Source: Lachnoclostridium sp. An14
GTDB lineage: Bacteria; Bacillota; Clostridia; Lachnospirales; Lachnospiraceae
Length of the DNA stretch: 64,000 bases
Direction of reading: 5' to 3'
Assembly (NCBI RefSeq): GCF_002160755.1
Contig: NZ_NFLE01000007.1
Span: forward strand, 1 to 64,000
The notes under the pieces are model-generated. The model made no database searches and was not told the origin of the DNA. It saw only the letters and a list, made by a program, of their open reading frames with translations. The translations under genes and the position numbers were made by a program. Of the stretch, positions 31,488 to 40,380 are shown piece by piece. Position 1 is the first letter of the stretch; the number at the start of each line of letters is the position of its first letter.

Positions 31488-32453
31488 GTGATTAAATATG
31501 TGATAAAACGGTTTGCACAGATGATGGCGGTGCTGCTGATAGTGTCCGTTCTGGTGTTTCTTATGACGAATTTTATAGGGGATCCAGTGGATATGCTGGT
31601 TCCGGAAGATGCAACCCTGGAAGAAATCGAAGCCGCAAGAATCCGTTTGGGCCTGAACAAGCCCCTCTATGTGCAGTATGCTATTTTTTTGAAATCTGTC
31701 CTTCACGGTGATTTCGGCAAGTCCTATACATATGGACTGCCGGCAATGGGGCTGATTGTAGAGCGGATGCCGGCCACGTTAGAGCTGGTTGCGGTGGCGG
31801 CAGCGCTGGTGCTTTTGATTGCGATTCCCCTCGGCGTTTACGCGGGCGCTTATCCGAAACGCGCCCTCAGCAAATTCATCATGTCCGGTTCCATTCTGGG
31901 TATTTCCCTTCCCTCTTTCTGGATGGGAATGATGATGATTTACATTTTTGCCGTTATATTCCGCTGTCTGCCGGCATCCGGAAGAGGGGATACGATTCCG
32001 GTGCTGGGGGTGCAGCTTAGCATTTTCGCGCCTGGCGGAATCCGGTATATTATCCTTCCGGCTGTAACCCTGGCTTTGACCAATACAGCCACCATGATAC
32101 GCCTGACCCGGTCGGGAATATTGGAAAATATGCGCCAGGATTACATTAAGTACGCAAGGGCTAAGGGCGTTCCCGCTAAGGCGCTTTTGTTTGGCCATGC
32201 GTTAAAAAACGCTTTGGTTCCCGTGATCACGGTATTTGGACTGGATTTGGGAAATATGGTTGCGTTTACCACTATTACGGAAACTATTTTTGCCTGGCCC
32301 GGTATGGGAAAGCTGTTAATTGACGCAATCAACAAGTCGGACAGGCCCATTATCGTAGCGTATTTGATGGCTGCGGCCTGTATGTTTGTGGTACTGAATT
32401 TTATTGTGGACATCTTATATACGCTGATTGATCCGAGAATTGAATTGAGGTGA
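31488..32453 (+). CDS. Peptide ABC transporter permease (DppB/OppB family)
   Basis: The 321-residue membrane protein has six predicted membrane segments. The N-terminus IKYVIKRFAQMMAVLLIVSV and the stretch NFIGDPVDMLVPEDATLEEIEAARIRLGL are typical of DppB proteins. The cytoplasmic EAA loop that contacts the ATPases is around ARAKGVPAKALLFGHALKNAL (~220-240). The start is GTG 31488 with AAGAGGTGAGAGA upstream. It is the first of four closely packed transporter genes. Confidence 0.9.
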   Translation: MIKYVIKRFAQMMAVLLIVSVLVFLMTNFIGDPVDMLVPEDATLEEIEAARIRLGLNKPLYVQYAIFLKSVLHGDFGKSYTYGLPAMGLIVERMPATLELVAVAAALVLLIAIPLGVYAGAYPKRALSKFIMSGSILGISLPSFWMGMMMIYIFAVIFRCLPASGRGDTIPVLGVQLSIFAPGGIRYIILPAVTLALTNTATMIRLTRSGILENMRQDYIKYARAKGVPAKALLFGHALKNALVPVITVFGLDLGNMVAFTTITETIFAWPGMGKLLIDAINKSDRPIIVAYLMAAACMFVVLNFIVDILYTLIDPRIELR

Positions 32454-32457
32454 CGGT

Positions 32458-33366
32458 ATGGAACGTAAAGAGAAACATGAAAAAAACAGCGGCTGGGAGC
32501 AATTTTTGAAATCAGAATTTTTTTACCACTATAAAAAGAATGTACCGGCGATCATCGGTAGCATCTTAGTAGCAATCGCCATATTTATCGTGGTATTCGG
32601 CCGCTTTTTTGCCCCTCAAAATCCCTATGATCTTACGCAGATTGATTTGGCGGATTCTTATCTTCCGCCGATCTGGCAGGACGGAGGAAAGGCTGGATTT
32701 TTGCTTGGAACCGACGCCCAGGGACGTGACATTTTCAGCGCCATTATTTATGGAAGTGCCAGTTCCATGATGATCGGCCTTGTGGGGGCAATGGCCTCTT
32801 GCCTGATCGGAACCACATTGGGCTTGATCGCCGGGTATTATGGGGGAAAGGTGGATGCGTTCATCATGAGAGTGGCGGACGTGCAGCTTTCGTTTCCCTC
32901 TATGCTGATCGCCCTGTTTATCATGTCGGTCTTCGGAAGGGGCGTTGGGAAACTTTTGGTTGCGCTGACCATGGTGGGCTGGGTGACTTACGCAAGAACC
33001 GTTCGGGGCGAAACTCTTTCTGTCAAGAAGATGGAGTATGTGGAGGCCGCCAGAATCATCGGGTTGCCGAATCAGAAGATTATTTTAAAACATATCCTTC
33101 CAAATGTGATAAATTCCGTTATCGTGCTGGCTACGATTCAGGTGGGTAGCTTTATATTGACAGAGGCCACTTTAAGTTTCCTGGGCGTGGGAGTCCCCAT
33201 TACCAAGCCTTCCCTTGGGCTTTTGGTAAAAACCGGCTTTGACGTGCTGTTTTCCGGCCTGTGGTGGGCGGCGGTATTTCCGGGCCTTTATATCATGCTG
33301 ATTGTATTTGGAATCAATCTGTTAGGCGATTTCCTAAGAGATGAACTGAATCCCAATTTGAAGTAG
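32458..33366 (+). CDS. Peptide ABC transporter permease (DppC/OppC family)
   Basis: The 302-residue partner of the preceding permease starts four bases after its stop. After a charged N-terminus and one membrane segment, it has LLGTDAQGRDIFSAIIYG, a DppC hallmark, and the EAA loop VEAARIIGLPNQKIILKHILPN (~200-221). About six membrane segments in total. Together with the DppB-like protein it forms the channel across the membrane. Confidence 0.9.
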   Translation: MERKEKHEKNSGWEQFLKSEFFYHYKKNVPAIIGSILVAIAIFIVVFGRFFAPQNPYDLTQIDLADSYLPPIWQDGGKAGFLLGTDAQGRDIFSAIIYGSASSMMIGLVGAMASCLIGTTLGLIAGYYGGKVDAFIMRVADVQLSFPSMLIALFIMSVFGRGVGKLLVALTMVGWVTYARTVRGETLSVKKMEYVEAARIIGLPNQKIILKHILPNVINSVIVLATIQVGSFILTEATLSFLGVGVPITKPSLGLLVKTGFDVLFSGLWWAAVFPGLYIMLIVFGINLLGDFLRDELNPNLK

Positions 33367-33376
33367 GAGGCGCTTT

Positions 33377-34378
33377 ATGTCTGAGAAAAATTTATTAGAG
33401 GTAAAAGGCCTGAAAACATATTTTCACACCTTTAAAGGCGTGGTGAAGGCGGTAGACGACGTCAGTTTCGAAATTAAGCCGGGAGAGATTCTGGGAATTG
33501 TAGGGGAATCCGGAAGTGGAAAATCCGTAACCAGCTTTTCCCTGTTGAAATTGGTGGAACCGCCGGGGGTAGTGGAGGCGGAGCAAATTCTTTTTGACGG
33601 CAAGGATTTGACAAGAGCTGGGGAAAAGGAGATGACAAAGATACGGGGAAAGGATATTTCCATGGTATTCCAAGACCCTATGACCTCTTTAAATCCCTTA
33701 TATACCATTCAGAAACAGATGGAGGAGGTGCTGATTCTCCATGAACCAGGGATGAGCAAGGCCCAGCGGAAAGAGCGGTGTATCGAGCTGCTGTCCGCGG
33801 TAGGCATCCCCAATCCCAAGGAACGGCTGAGGGAGTATCCCAACCAGTTTTCCGGCGGTATGCGCCAGAGGGTTATCATCGCCATTGCCCTGGCTACCAA
33901 TCCAAAGCTGTTAATTGCGGACGAGCCAACCACGGCGCTGGACGTTACCATTCAGGAACAGATTTTAAAGCTGATGAAAAAGCTGGTGCGGGAGAATCAT
34001 ACGGCGCTGATCTTAATTACCCATGATTTAGCGGTGGTATCCCGTATGGTGGATAAGATCAACGTGATGTACTGCGGCAAGCTGGTGGAAACGGGAACAA
34101 CGGAGGATGTAATTAAGAGAAACGCTCACCCCTATACGGAGGGGCTGTTAAATTCAATCCCTAAGCTGTATGAGGACAGGGAGCGCCTGGACTTTATTCC
34201 GGGCATGGTTCCCAATATGTTCGATCTGCCTGCCGGATGTTATTTTGCGCCAAGATGCAAATACTGCCAGGAGATCTGCAGGAGCCAACAGCCGCAGATG
34301 AGAGAGATCGCGCCGGGGCATAAGGCTGCTTGTCATTTTCCATTGATCAGGGAAAAGGCGGAAGGAGAGGTGGAATAA
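33377..34378 (+). CDS. Peptide ABC transporter ATPase (DppD/OppD family)
   Basis: The 333-residue ATPase has Walker A GESGSGKS near 38-45, signature SGGMRQRV near 156-163, Walker B LLIADEPT, and the C-terminal oligopeptide-transporter extension with cysteines ([14 protein letters not shown]), which in related ATPases holds an iron-sulfur cluster. The ribosome site AGGAGGCGCTTT precedes ATG 33377. It pairs with the next ATPase as a heterodimer. Its stop codon TAA shares the A of the next gene's ATG. Confidence 0.92.
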   Translation: MSEKNLLEVKGLKTYFHTFKGVVKAVDDVSFEIKPGEILGIVGESGSGKSVTSFSLLKLVEPPGVVEAEQILFDGKDLTRAGEKEMTKIRGKDISMVFQDPMTSLNPLYTIQKQMEEVLILHEPGMSKAQRKERCIELLSAVGIPNPKERLREYPNQFSGGMRQRVIIAIALATNPKLLIADEPTTALDVTIQEQILKLMKKLVRENHTALILITHDLAVVSRMVDKINVMYCGKLVETGTTEDVIKRNAHPYTEGLLNSIPKLYEDRERLDFIPGMVPNMFDLPAGCYFAPRCKYCQEICRSQQPQMREIAPGHKAACHFPLIREKAEGEVE

Positions 34379-35379
34379 TGGGAGAGGAAAAATTAATTGA
34401 GGTAAAAGGGCTGTGTCAGGAATTTCACCTTACCAAAGGGTTTCTCCAGTCGCTGCGGATTGAAAATGGAAAGCTGGTGAAAGCGGATAAGGTGGTTCAC
34501 GCCGTCAATTCCGTTGATTTTGAGATTAAAAAAGGAGAGGTATTCAGCCTTGTGGGAGAGAGCGGCTGCGGAAAATCCACTACGGCCAGGACGGTGATCC
34601 GCCTTTTGGAACCCACAAAGGGGCAGATATTTTATAAAGGAAAGGATATCAGCCATTTAAGCGGCCGTGAGCTGCTGCCTTACCGGAAAAGTATGCAGAT
34701 GATTTTCCAGGACCCCTATGCGTCCCTGAACCCAAGGCAGCGGGTGGAGGAGATTATCATGGAACCGATGCTGTTTCACGGCATTGTAAAGACCAAGGAA
34801 GATGCCAGAAAACGCTGTCATGAGCTGATGGAACGGGTCGGACTCAGACCGGAGCAGGCAGGCCGTTATCCCCACCAGTTTTCAGGAGGGCAGAGGCAGC
34901 GCATCGGCATCGCCAGGGCTTTGGCAGTGAATCCGGAGTTTATTATTGCCGATGAACCGGTTTCGGCGCTGGATGTTTCCATTCAGGCGCAGATTTTGAA
35001 CCTGCTGATGGATTTAAAGGATGAGTTCGGTTTCTCCTATCTGTTTATCGCCCATGACCTCTCGGTCGTGCGGCATATCAGCGACCGGCTGGGAGTGATG
35101 TATTTGGGCGGAATTGTGGAGATGGGAGACCGGCACGCTGTCTTTGGAAATCCTCTCCATCCCTATACGAAGGTGTTGTTTTCCGCAGTGCCTACGGTGG
35201 GAGAGAAGCCCCTTGTGGAGGAGATCGAGGCAGAGGGAGAAATCCCAAGCCCTCTGGAGTTTCCAAAGGGCTGCAGTTTCAGTGATCGCTGCCCCTACCG
35301 GACGGAACGCTGCGGCAGAGAAAAACCACAGCTGAAAGAAATTGAGCCAGGGCATTTCGCAGCGTGTCATTTGCTGTAG
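34378..35379 (+). CDS. Peptide ABC transporter ATPase (DppF/OppF family)
   Basis: The 333-residue ATPase has Walker A GESGCGKST near 60-68, signature SGGQRQRI, Walker B FIIADEPVSALD, and the C-terminal extension CSFSDRCPYRTERCG with its cysteines. ATG 34378 overlaps the stop of the DppD-like gene by one base and has GGAGAGGTGGAATA upstream. The M20 hydrolase gene follows after 60 bases. Confidence 0.92.
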   Translation: MGEEKLIEVKGLCQEFHLTKGFLQSLRIENGKLVKADKVVHAVNSVDFEIKKGEVFSLVGESGCGKSTTARTVIRLLEPTKGQIFYKGKDISHLSGRELLPYRKSMQMIFQDPYASLNPRQRVEEIIMEPMLFHGIVKTKEDARKRCHELMERVGLRPEQAGRYPHQFSGGQRQRIGIARALAVNPEFIIADEPVSALDVSIQAQILNLLMDLKDEFGFSYLFIAHDLSVVRHISDRLGVMYLGGIVEMGDRHAVFGNPLHPYTKVLFSAVPTVGEKPLVEEIEAEGEIPSPLEFPKGCSFSDRCPYRTERCGREKPQLKEIEPGHFAACHLL

Positions 35380-35439
35380 CAGTTTGGCCATGGCCGAAGG
35401 TTTACCATGATTTTCAGAAATGAGGAGAGGAAGATCAGT

Positions 35440-36663
35440 ATGGCAGCAGAAAAAGAAACGGTAAAGAAGGAAATTGAAACAGCGGTGGATCAGGCAAGGG
35501 AGGACCTGATACAGCTCTCCCACTCCATCCATGACAATCCGGAATTGGGCTTTCAGGAACACAAGGCAGTGGAGTTTATCAGTAGCTTTCTGGGAAAATA
35601 TGGGATACAGACAGAAAGCGGATACTGTGGCATTCCAACTGCGCTGAAAGCGGAACGGAAGATCGGAACAGGGGGGCCGGTCATCGCGTTCCTGGCCGAA
35701 TACGACGCCCTTCCAGGCATTGGTCACGGCTGCGGACATAATGTGATCGCTGCCTGTGGGGCAGGAGCGTTTTTGGGCTTGTTAAAAGTAATGGAGCAAA
35801 ACCAGATTGCCGGCGAAGTAAAACTGATCGGTACCCCAGCGGAAGAAGGCGGGGCTGGAAAGGCGATCCTGTTAGAACGGGGCGGGTTTGAGGGCGTAGA
35901 TTTTGCCCTGATGATGCACCCCACAGGGGGCGGCGAAAAATACAATTATATCAACAGGGGAGGAAGGGCCAGCAGCTCTTTGGAGGTGAGTTTTACGGGG
36001 AAGGCAGCCCATTCCTCGGTGCCGGCGCTTGGCATCAACGCATTGAACGCGGTAATCAGTGTATTTAACCAGATTGATATGTTGCGCCCTGTTTTTGAGG
36101 TTCAGGATAATGTAAATGGAGTTATTTTAGAAGGCGGAGTGGCTGCAAATATTATTCCGGAACTTGCCAGGGCGGAGTTCTGCGTGAGAGCGGAAACGAA
36201 AAAACGCTTGCTGGAGCTGGTGGAGCTGATCAAAGGCTGCATCAGACGGGCGGAGAGCCTGACCGGTGCCAAGGCCAGTATAAAGGAAAGGCCGGTTTAC
36301 GCGGAGCGTTATCCATGCCTTCCAGTCTGCATGGCCTTTCAGGGCAACATGGAAAGGCTTGGAATCAAGATGTGCTTGCCGGAGCCGGGGAAATTATTTG
36401 GTTCCTCGGATATTGGCAATGTTTCCATCAAGATCCCGGCGATTCACGATTATCTTTCCATCACGGATGATGAGAGTATCCGCGCCCATTCTGCTCAGTA
36501 TGCGGCAGCGGCGGTTCTTCCCCAGGCAGATGAAATCTGTGTGAAAGGAGCCAAGGGGTTAGCGATGACGGGCCTGGATTTGTTATTGGATGAACGTTTA
36601 AGGCAAGATGCAAAAGCCTATCACCAGAGTGTGATTCCGGATTATTATAAGGCCGGCTGCTGA
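35440..36663 (+). CDS. M20-family amidohydrolase/peptidase
   Basis: The 407-residue cytoplasmic metallohydrolase shows HDNPELGFQEHKAVEFI, metal-site segments AEYDALPGIGHGCGHN and GTPAEEGGAGK, and the lid domain segment VSFTGKAAHSSVPALGINAL. It resembles the AbgB/HipO group, which cleaves amides or short peptides such as N-acyl amino acids or p-aminobenzoyl-glutamate. As part of this operon it most likely degrades the imported peptide or peptide derivative. ATG 35440 is used, behind GAGGAGAGGAAGATCAGT, rather than an in-frame upstream start at 35407. Confidence 0.88.
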   Translation: MAAEKETVKKEIETAVDQAREDLIQLSHSIHDNPELGFQEHKAVEFISSFLGKYGIQTESGYCGIPTALKAERKIGTGGPVIAFLAEYDALPGIGHGCGHNVIAACGAGAFLGLLKVMEQNQIAGEVKLIGTPAEEGGAGKAILLERGGFEGVDFALMMHPTGGGEKYNYINRGGRASSSLEVSFTGKAAHSSVPALGINALNAVISVFNQIDMLRPVFEVQDNVNGVILEGGVAANIIPELARAEFCVRAETKKRLLELVELIKGCIRRAESLTGAKASIKERPVYAERYPCLPVCMAFQGNMERLGIKMCLPEPGKLFGSSDIGNVSIKIPAIHDYLSITDDESIRAHSAQYAAAAVLPQADEICVKGAKGLAMTGLDLLLDERLRQDAKAYHQSVIPDYYKAGC

Positions 36664-36799
36664 TCCGTGAGAGGTTTAGATCGAAGATGATATTACGGAA
36701 GGCAACTGGCCAGCCATGGGCCGGATATGGAATTGGATACGGTGCTGGCGAAAGAGGAGATTCGGATGGAAGGTGTGATTCTTTTGAAAAGAGGGACAT

Positions 36800-37891
36800 A
36801 TGAGCATGATTGATATCGAATTGCTGAGAGAGTTGACCAACGCTTTCGGACCAAGCGGATTTGAGGAAGAGGTTGTCAGGGTAATCAGGAAATACTGTGG
36901 CGGTATGGACGTATCCTGGGACGGGATGAACAACGTGTATGTAAAGCATAAGAGCGATGTGGAGTTTAAACGGCCTGTAGTGATGCTGGATGCCCATACG
37001 GATGAATGTGGGTTCATGGTTCAGGGAATCATGGACAACGGCCTTTTGAATATGATTATGCTGGGAGGAATGGATCTCTCCAGCCTTCCGGCCCACACCC
37101 TTTTGATCCGCACCAGAAACGGGAATAAGGTACGGGGAATTATTACGTCCCGTCCGGTGCATTTTATGACAGAAAAGGAAAAAAGCAGCCCCTTAGATAT
37201 ACAGGAGATGTATATTGATGTGGGGGTTTCCAGCAGAAAAGAGGTGGAGGAACTGGGAATCCACATAGGCGACCCGGCGGCCCCGGAGGTCTCCTTTGAT
37301 TACGATGAGAAAAGAGGGCTTTGCTTTGGGAAAGCCTTTGATAACCGGATGGGCTGCGCCTGCGTGATTCAGACGTTAAAGGCATTGCAGGAGTCAGCCG
37401 GCGATCTGGCAGTGGAGGTAGTTGGCGCCTTTGCCGCCCAGGAGGAAGTGGGGACAAGAGGGGCGCAGGTGACAGCTGCCCGCGTGCAGCCGGATCTGGC
37501 GATTGTGTTTGAAGGCTCTCCTGCGGATGACTTTTACTATGGGAGAGAAAAATCTCAGGGAGCCATGGGAAAGGGGACGCAAATCCGCTGCATGGACAGA
37601 AGCTATATTACCAATCCCGCCTTTCTGGAATACGCCCATGAATTGGGCGACGGCAAGAAAATCCCATATCAGGACACCGTAAGAAGAGGCGGCAGCACCA
37701 ATGCGGGGAAAATCAGTTTATCGGGGAAAGCGGTTCCTACACTGGTACTTGGAATCCCCTGCCGTTATGTACACAGCCACTATAACTTTTGTTTGAAGGA
37801 CGATATCGAACAGACTGTCAGGATGGCAGTGGAGGTTCTGCGGGGGCTGGATGAGGAGAGGATTTTGCACTTGAGGAGGCAGGATATCTGA
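36800..37891 (+). CDS. M42-family aminopeptidase (glutamyl aminopeptidase/FrvX type)
   Basis: The 363-residue cytoplasmic metallopeptidase is of the kind that forms large tetrahedral complexes. It has FGPSGFEEEVVRVIRKYC, metal ligands in LDAHTDECGFMV (His66, Asp68), the second site AFDNRMGC, catalytic AAQEEVGTRGAQ, and the last ligand in RYVHSHYNFC. It trims N-terminal residues from peptides. ATG 36800 or ATG 36806 are equally possible. It is separated from the M20 gene by 136 bases with no clear promoter. It closes the cassette. Confidence 0.88.
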   Translation: MSMIDIELLRELTNAFGPSGFEEEVVRVIRKYCGGMDVSWDGMNNVYVKHKSDVEFKRPVVMLDAHTDECGFMVQGIMDNGLLNMIMLGGMDLSSLPAHTLLIRTRNGNKVRGIITSRPVHFMTEKEKSSPLDIQEMYIDVGVSSRKEVEELGIHIGDPAAPEVSFDYDEKRGLCFGKAFDNRMGCACVIQTLKALQESAGDLAVEVVGAFAAQEEVGTRGAQVTAARVQPDLAIVFEGSPADDFYYGREKSQGAMGKGTQIRCMDRSYITNPAFLEYAHELGDGKKIPYQDTVRRGGSTNAGKISLSGKAVPTLVLGIPCRYVHSHYNFCLKDDIEQTVRMAVEVLRGLDEERILHLRRQDI

Positions 37892-38065
37892 TTCATTCCT
37901 TCCCCGTCTCTGACAAAATTACCGCCGTATGCACCTGTCACAAAAATGTGGAGAAAACTCTGTCTATGCTCCGTTTCATAGAACTGATAAAAGAAATGGT
38001 TTAAAAGAAAATAATTTTCTTTTTTTGTGAAAATCGTAGAAATTTTCAAAACCGCAGAAAAATCG

Positions 38066-38094
38066 TTGACGAACCCCTTCCTCTTTGATATATA
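38066..38094 (+). promoter_or_regulatory. Promoter of the orphan IIB gene
   Basis: TTGACG (38066-38071), 17-base spacer, TATATA (38089-38094). The -35 region TTGACGAACCCC resembles TTGACGAATCC of the licT promoter, but there is no RAT in this leader. Confidence 0.75.
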
Positions 38095-38174
38095 AGAAAG
38101 TGAGAAATGACACCGATGAATATACCGGAGAAGAAATAGAAATTTGATGGAAAAGAAGAAGGAGGAAATGACAG

Positions 38175-38489
38175 ATGTTTGATATGTTTAAGAAGAACGA
38201 CGCTGAGGAGAAGGAGCCGGTTGTGAGCCCGGCTGTGGCCGAGGATGATTACGCAGGGATTGCCAGCCTGGTGCTGGAGGGCGTAGGCGGCAAGGAGAAC
38301 GTGACGAGCGCCGATCACTGCATTACCCGTCTCCGCCTGGAAGTGAAGGATCAGAACGCTGTGGACGAGGCAAAGCTGAAAGCCGCAGGCGCCACCGGCG
38401 TTGTCCGCTCCGGAAAGACCTCTCTGCAGGTTGTGATGGGACTGAAGATGAAGTTCGTGGCAGACGAGTTTATGAAGATCTGCAAGTAA
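38175..38489 (+). CDS. Orphan PTS IIB domain protein, glucose family
   Basis: The 104-residue protein consists of a short acidic N-terminus (MFDMFKKNDAEEKE) and a single IIB domain with phosphorylation cysteine Cys49 (HCITRLRLEVKDQ). It is clearly paralogous to the IIB domain of the IICB permease at 25845-27311: both have CITRLRLEVKDQ, a GVVR/GVIR loop, and FVADEF near the end. No IIC gene is adjacent. The start MFDMFKK resembles the start of the IIA gene (MFGLFKK). It may take phosphate from the IIA and serve a IIC lacking IIB, or act in regulation. It has its own promoter and terminator, with ribosome site AAGGAGGAAATGACAG. Confidence 0.85.
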   Translation: MFDMFKKNDAEEKEPVVSPAVAEDDYAGIASLVLEGVGGKENVTSADHCITRLRLEVKDQNAVDEAKLKAAGATGVVRSGKTSLQVVMGLKMKFVADEFMKICK

Positions 38490-38540
38490 GACAGCCATAT
38501 GGAAAGCGGCCTGGAAACGGGCAGCTTTTGGAACGTGGAA

Positions 38541-38589
38541 AATCCGGGATCTTCCGCCGGGAAAGAAGGCGGGAGATGGCCGGATTTTT
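38541..38589 (+). terminator. Intrinsic terminator of the orphan IIB gene
   Basis: Outer arms AATCCGG (38541-38547) and CCGGATT (38580-38586), inner arms ATCTTCCGCC and GGCGGGAGAT, loop GGGAAAGAA, then TTTTT (38585-38589). Confidence 0.85.
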
Positions 38590-38718
38590 GCTTATTTAAC
38601 AGGAAACTGCGTCTCCCGTTAAATAAGAATGCTCCAAAAGGCGGCGCACTCCGCGGGGAGGAATATGGCTGCTGGCGCAGCCGCGCTCCGCCGCCAGTGT
38701 GCGCCAAGCGCACACGTT
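38588..38718 (+). repeat. Intergenic repeat, copy F
   Basis: Begins at the T-run of the IIB terminator. The palindrome arms CTTATTTAAC and GTTAAATAAG are perfect at their outer ends. The small hairpin is damaged (CTCCAAAAGGCGG). GGCTGCTGGCGCAGCC is intact, and the terminal stem GTGTGCG/CGCACAC is followed by GTTTT. It fills the gap before the M32 gene. Confidence 0.85.
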
Positions 38719-38794
38719 TTATCCGCCCCAAAAGGAATAAAACCGCCAAAAGGAAGGATACTGAACTGCAGAAACAGGAAAGAGAGGACGAGAC

Positions 38795-40285
38795 ATGAGC
38801 AAAACATGGGAAGAATTGAAGGAACGCCTGGCAGAGGCCAGGGCATTGGAGGAGGCCATGATCCTCTTTGAGTGGGACAATGAGACCCTTGCGCCTCCCG
38901 CGGCCATGGACCAGACGGCCCGCACCGTGGAGCGGCTGTCCGGCACCTATTTTAAGCTGATGACGGATAAACGGCTGGGAGAGCTTTTGGACGCCTGCGA
39001 ATCCCAGTCTTTGGACGAGGACCAGCAGGCCATCCTGCGGGCAGCAAAAAAGAAACGGGAGGAGCTGGTAAAGCTGCCGAAGGAGGAGTACGAAACCTAT
39101 ACCGGCCTCACCGCCAGAGCCTCCTCCGTCTGGGCGAAGGCCAGGGAGGCAGAGGACTTTTCCCAGTTTGCCCCGGTGCTGGAGGAGATCCTTTCCTACA
39201 AAAAGAAGTTTGCCGCCTGCAAGGCAAAGGAGGGCCAGGAGCTCTACGACGTGATGCTGGACGACTTTGAGGAAGGGTTTTCCATGGAAAAGCTGGACCG
39301 GTTCTTCGATCTTCTGAAACAGGAGCTGGTGCCCCTGTTGCGAAAGATCCGGGAGACGGGAGAGAGGATTCCCGCCGGCTTTTTAAAGGGAGACTATCCG
39401 GAGGAAAAGCAGGAGGAGCTGGCCCGTTTCCTGGCGGAGTATGTGGGCTTTGACTTTGATCGGGGAGTGATGGCGGTGAGCGCCCATCCCTTTACCACCG
39501 CCCTTCACAATCATGATGTGCGGCTGACCACCCACTACGACTCCTGGGTGGACCACTCCCTGTTTTCCGTGATCCATGAGAGCGGCCACGGGATCTACGA
39601 GCAGGGCATTTCCGACAGCCTGTCCCAGACGGCGGCGGGAGAGGGGACGTCCATGGGGATGCACGAGTCCCAGTCCCGGTTTTTTGAAAATATGATCGGC
39701 CGGAACCGGGCGTTCTGGGAGCCGGTTTATCCGAAACTCCAGGAGCTGTTTCCCAGCCAGCTAAAGGACGTGAGCCTGGAGGACTTCTACCGGGCCATCA
39801 ACCGGGTGGAGCCGGGCCCCATCCGCATTGAGGCGGACGAGCTGACCTACAGCCTTCACATCATGGTGCGCTACGAGCTGGAGAAGGTCCTGGTGGCCGG
39901 GGAGATTTCCGTACAGGAGCTGCCGGAGCGCTGGGCAGAAAAGTACGAGGAATATCTGGGGATCCGCCCGGAAACCGTTTCCCAGGGGGTGCTGCAGGAC
40001 ATCCACTGGTCTCAGGGCTCCATCGGCTATTTCCCCTCCTACGCCCTGGGCAGCGCCTTCGCGGCTCAGATTTACGCCCACATGGAGACAGAGATGGATA
40101 TGGAGGGGCTGATGCGGGCCGGACGGCTGGAGGTGATCCGGGATTATCTGCGGGAGCGCATCCACCGCTACGGAAAGGGAAAGGACAGCCGGACGCTGTT
40201 AAAGGAGATGACGGGAAAGGAGTTTGAGCCCGCCTGCTACGTGGAATATCTGAAAAAGAAATTCGGAAGGATTTACGGGGTGTGA
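38795..40285 (+). CDS. M32-family metallocarboxypeptidase
   Basis: This 496-residue cytoplasmic zinc carboxypeptidase has the HExxH-type motif HESGH at 261-265 (VIHESGHGIYEQG), followed by GTSMGMHESQSRFFENMIGR, whose Glu supplies the third metal ligand. The N-terminal half is helical with TLAPPAAMDQTARTVERLSGTY, a family mark. It removes residues from peptide C-termini, complementing the M42 aminopeptidase and the M20 enzyme a few kilobases upstream, but codon usage here is GC-rich like the chromosome, not like the cassette. Ribosome site AGAGAGGACGAGAC precedes ATG 38795. Confidence 0.92.
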   Translation: MSKTWEELKERLAEARALEEAMILFEWDNETLAPPAAMDQTARTVERLSGTYFKLMTDKRLGELLDACESQSLDEDQQAILRAAKKKREELVKLPKEEYETYTGLTARASSVWAKAREAEDFSQFAPVLEEILSYKKKFAACKAKEGQELYDVMLDDFEEGFSMEKLDRFFDLLKQELVPLLRKIRETGERIPAGFLKGDYPEEKQEELARFLAEYVGFDFDRGVMAVSAHPFTTALHNHDVRLTTHYDSWVDHSLFSVIHESGHGIYEQGISDSLSQTAAGEGTSMGMHESQSRFFENMIGRNRAFWEPVYPKLQELFPSQLKDVSLEDFYRAINRVEPGPIRIEADELTYSLHIMVRYELEKVLVAGEISVQELPERWAEKYEEYLGIRPETVSQGVLQDIHWSQGSIGYFPSYALGSAFAAQIYAHMETEMDMEGLMRAGRLEVIRDYLRERIHRYGKGKDSRTLLKEMTGKEFEPACYVEYLKKKFGRIYGV

Positions 40286-40315
40286 GGAGTTCCTCTCACC
40301 CCTTCTTCGGTATGG

Positions 40316-40373
40316 GGGGAAACCTGCGGTATGGGAAAAACCTGCGGTGTCAGGGAAACCTGGCTGACGGTAC
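40316..40373 (+). repeat. Three short tandem near-repeats between convergent genes
   Basis: TATGGGGGGAAACCTGCGG, TATGGGAAAAACCTGCGG and TGTCAGGGAAACCTGGC follow one another between the M32 stop and the YihY-like stop. No function seen; the last one can fold back on itself. Confidence 0.5.
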
Positions 40374-40380
40374 AGCCGGG

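Noticed and set aside
36664-36799. Gene remnant between the M20 and M42 genes
   Set aside because: A frame of about 28 codons exists (starting MELDTVLAKEEIRMEG), but it has no recognisable similarity and overlaps the start of the M42 gene.
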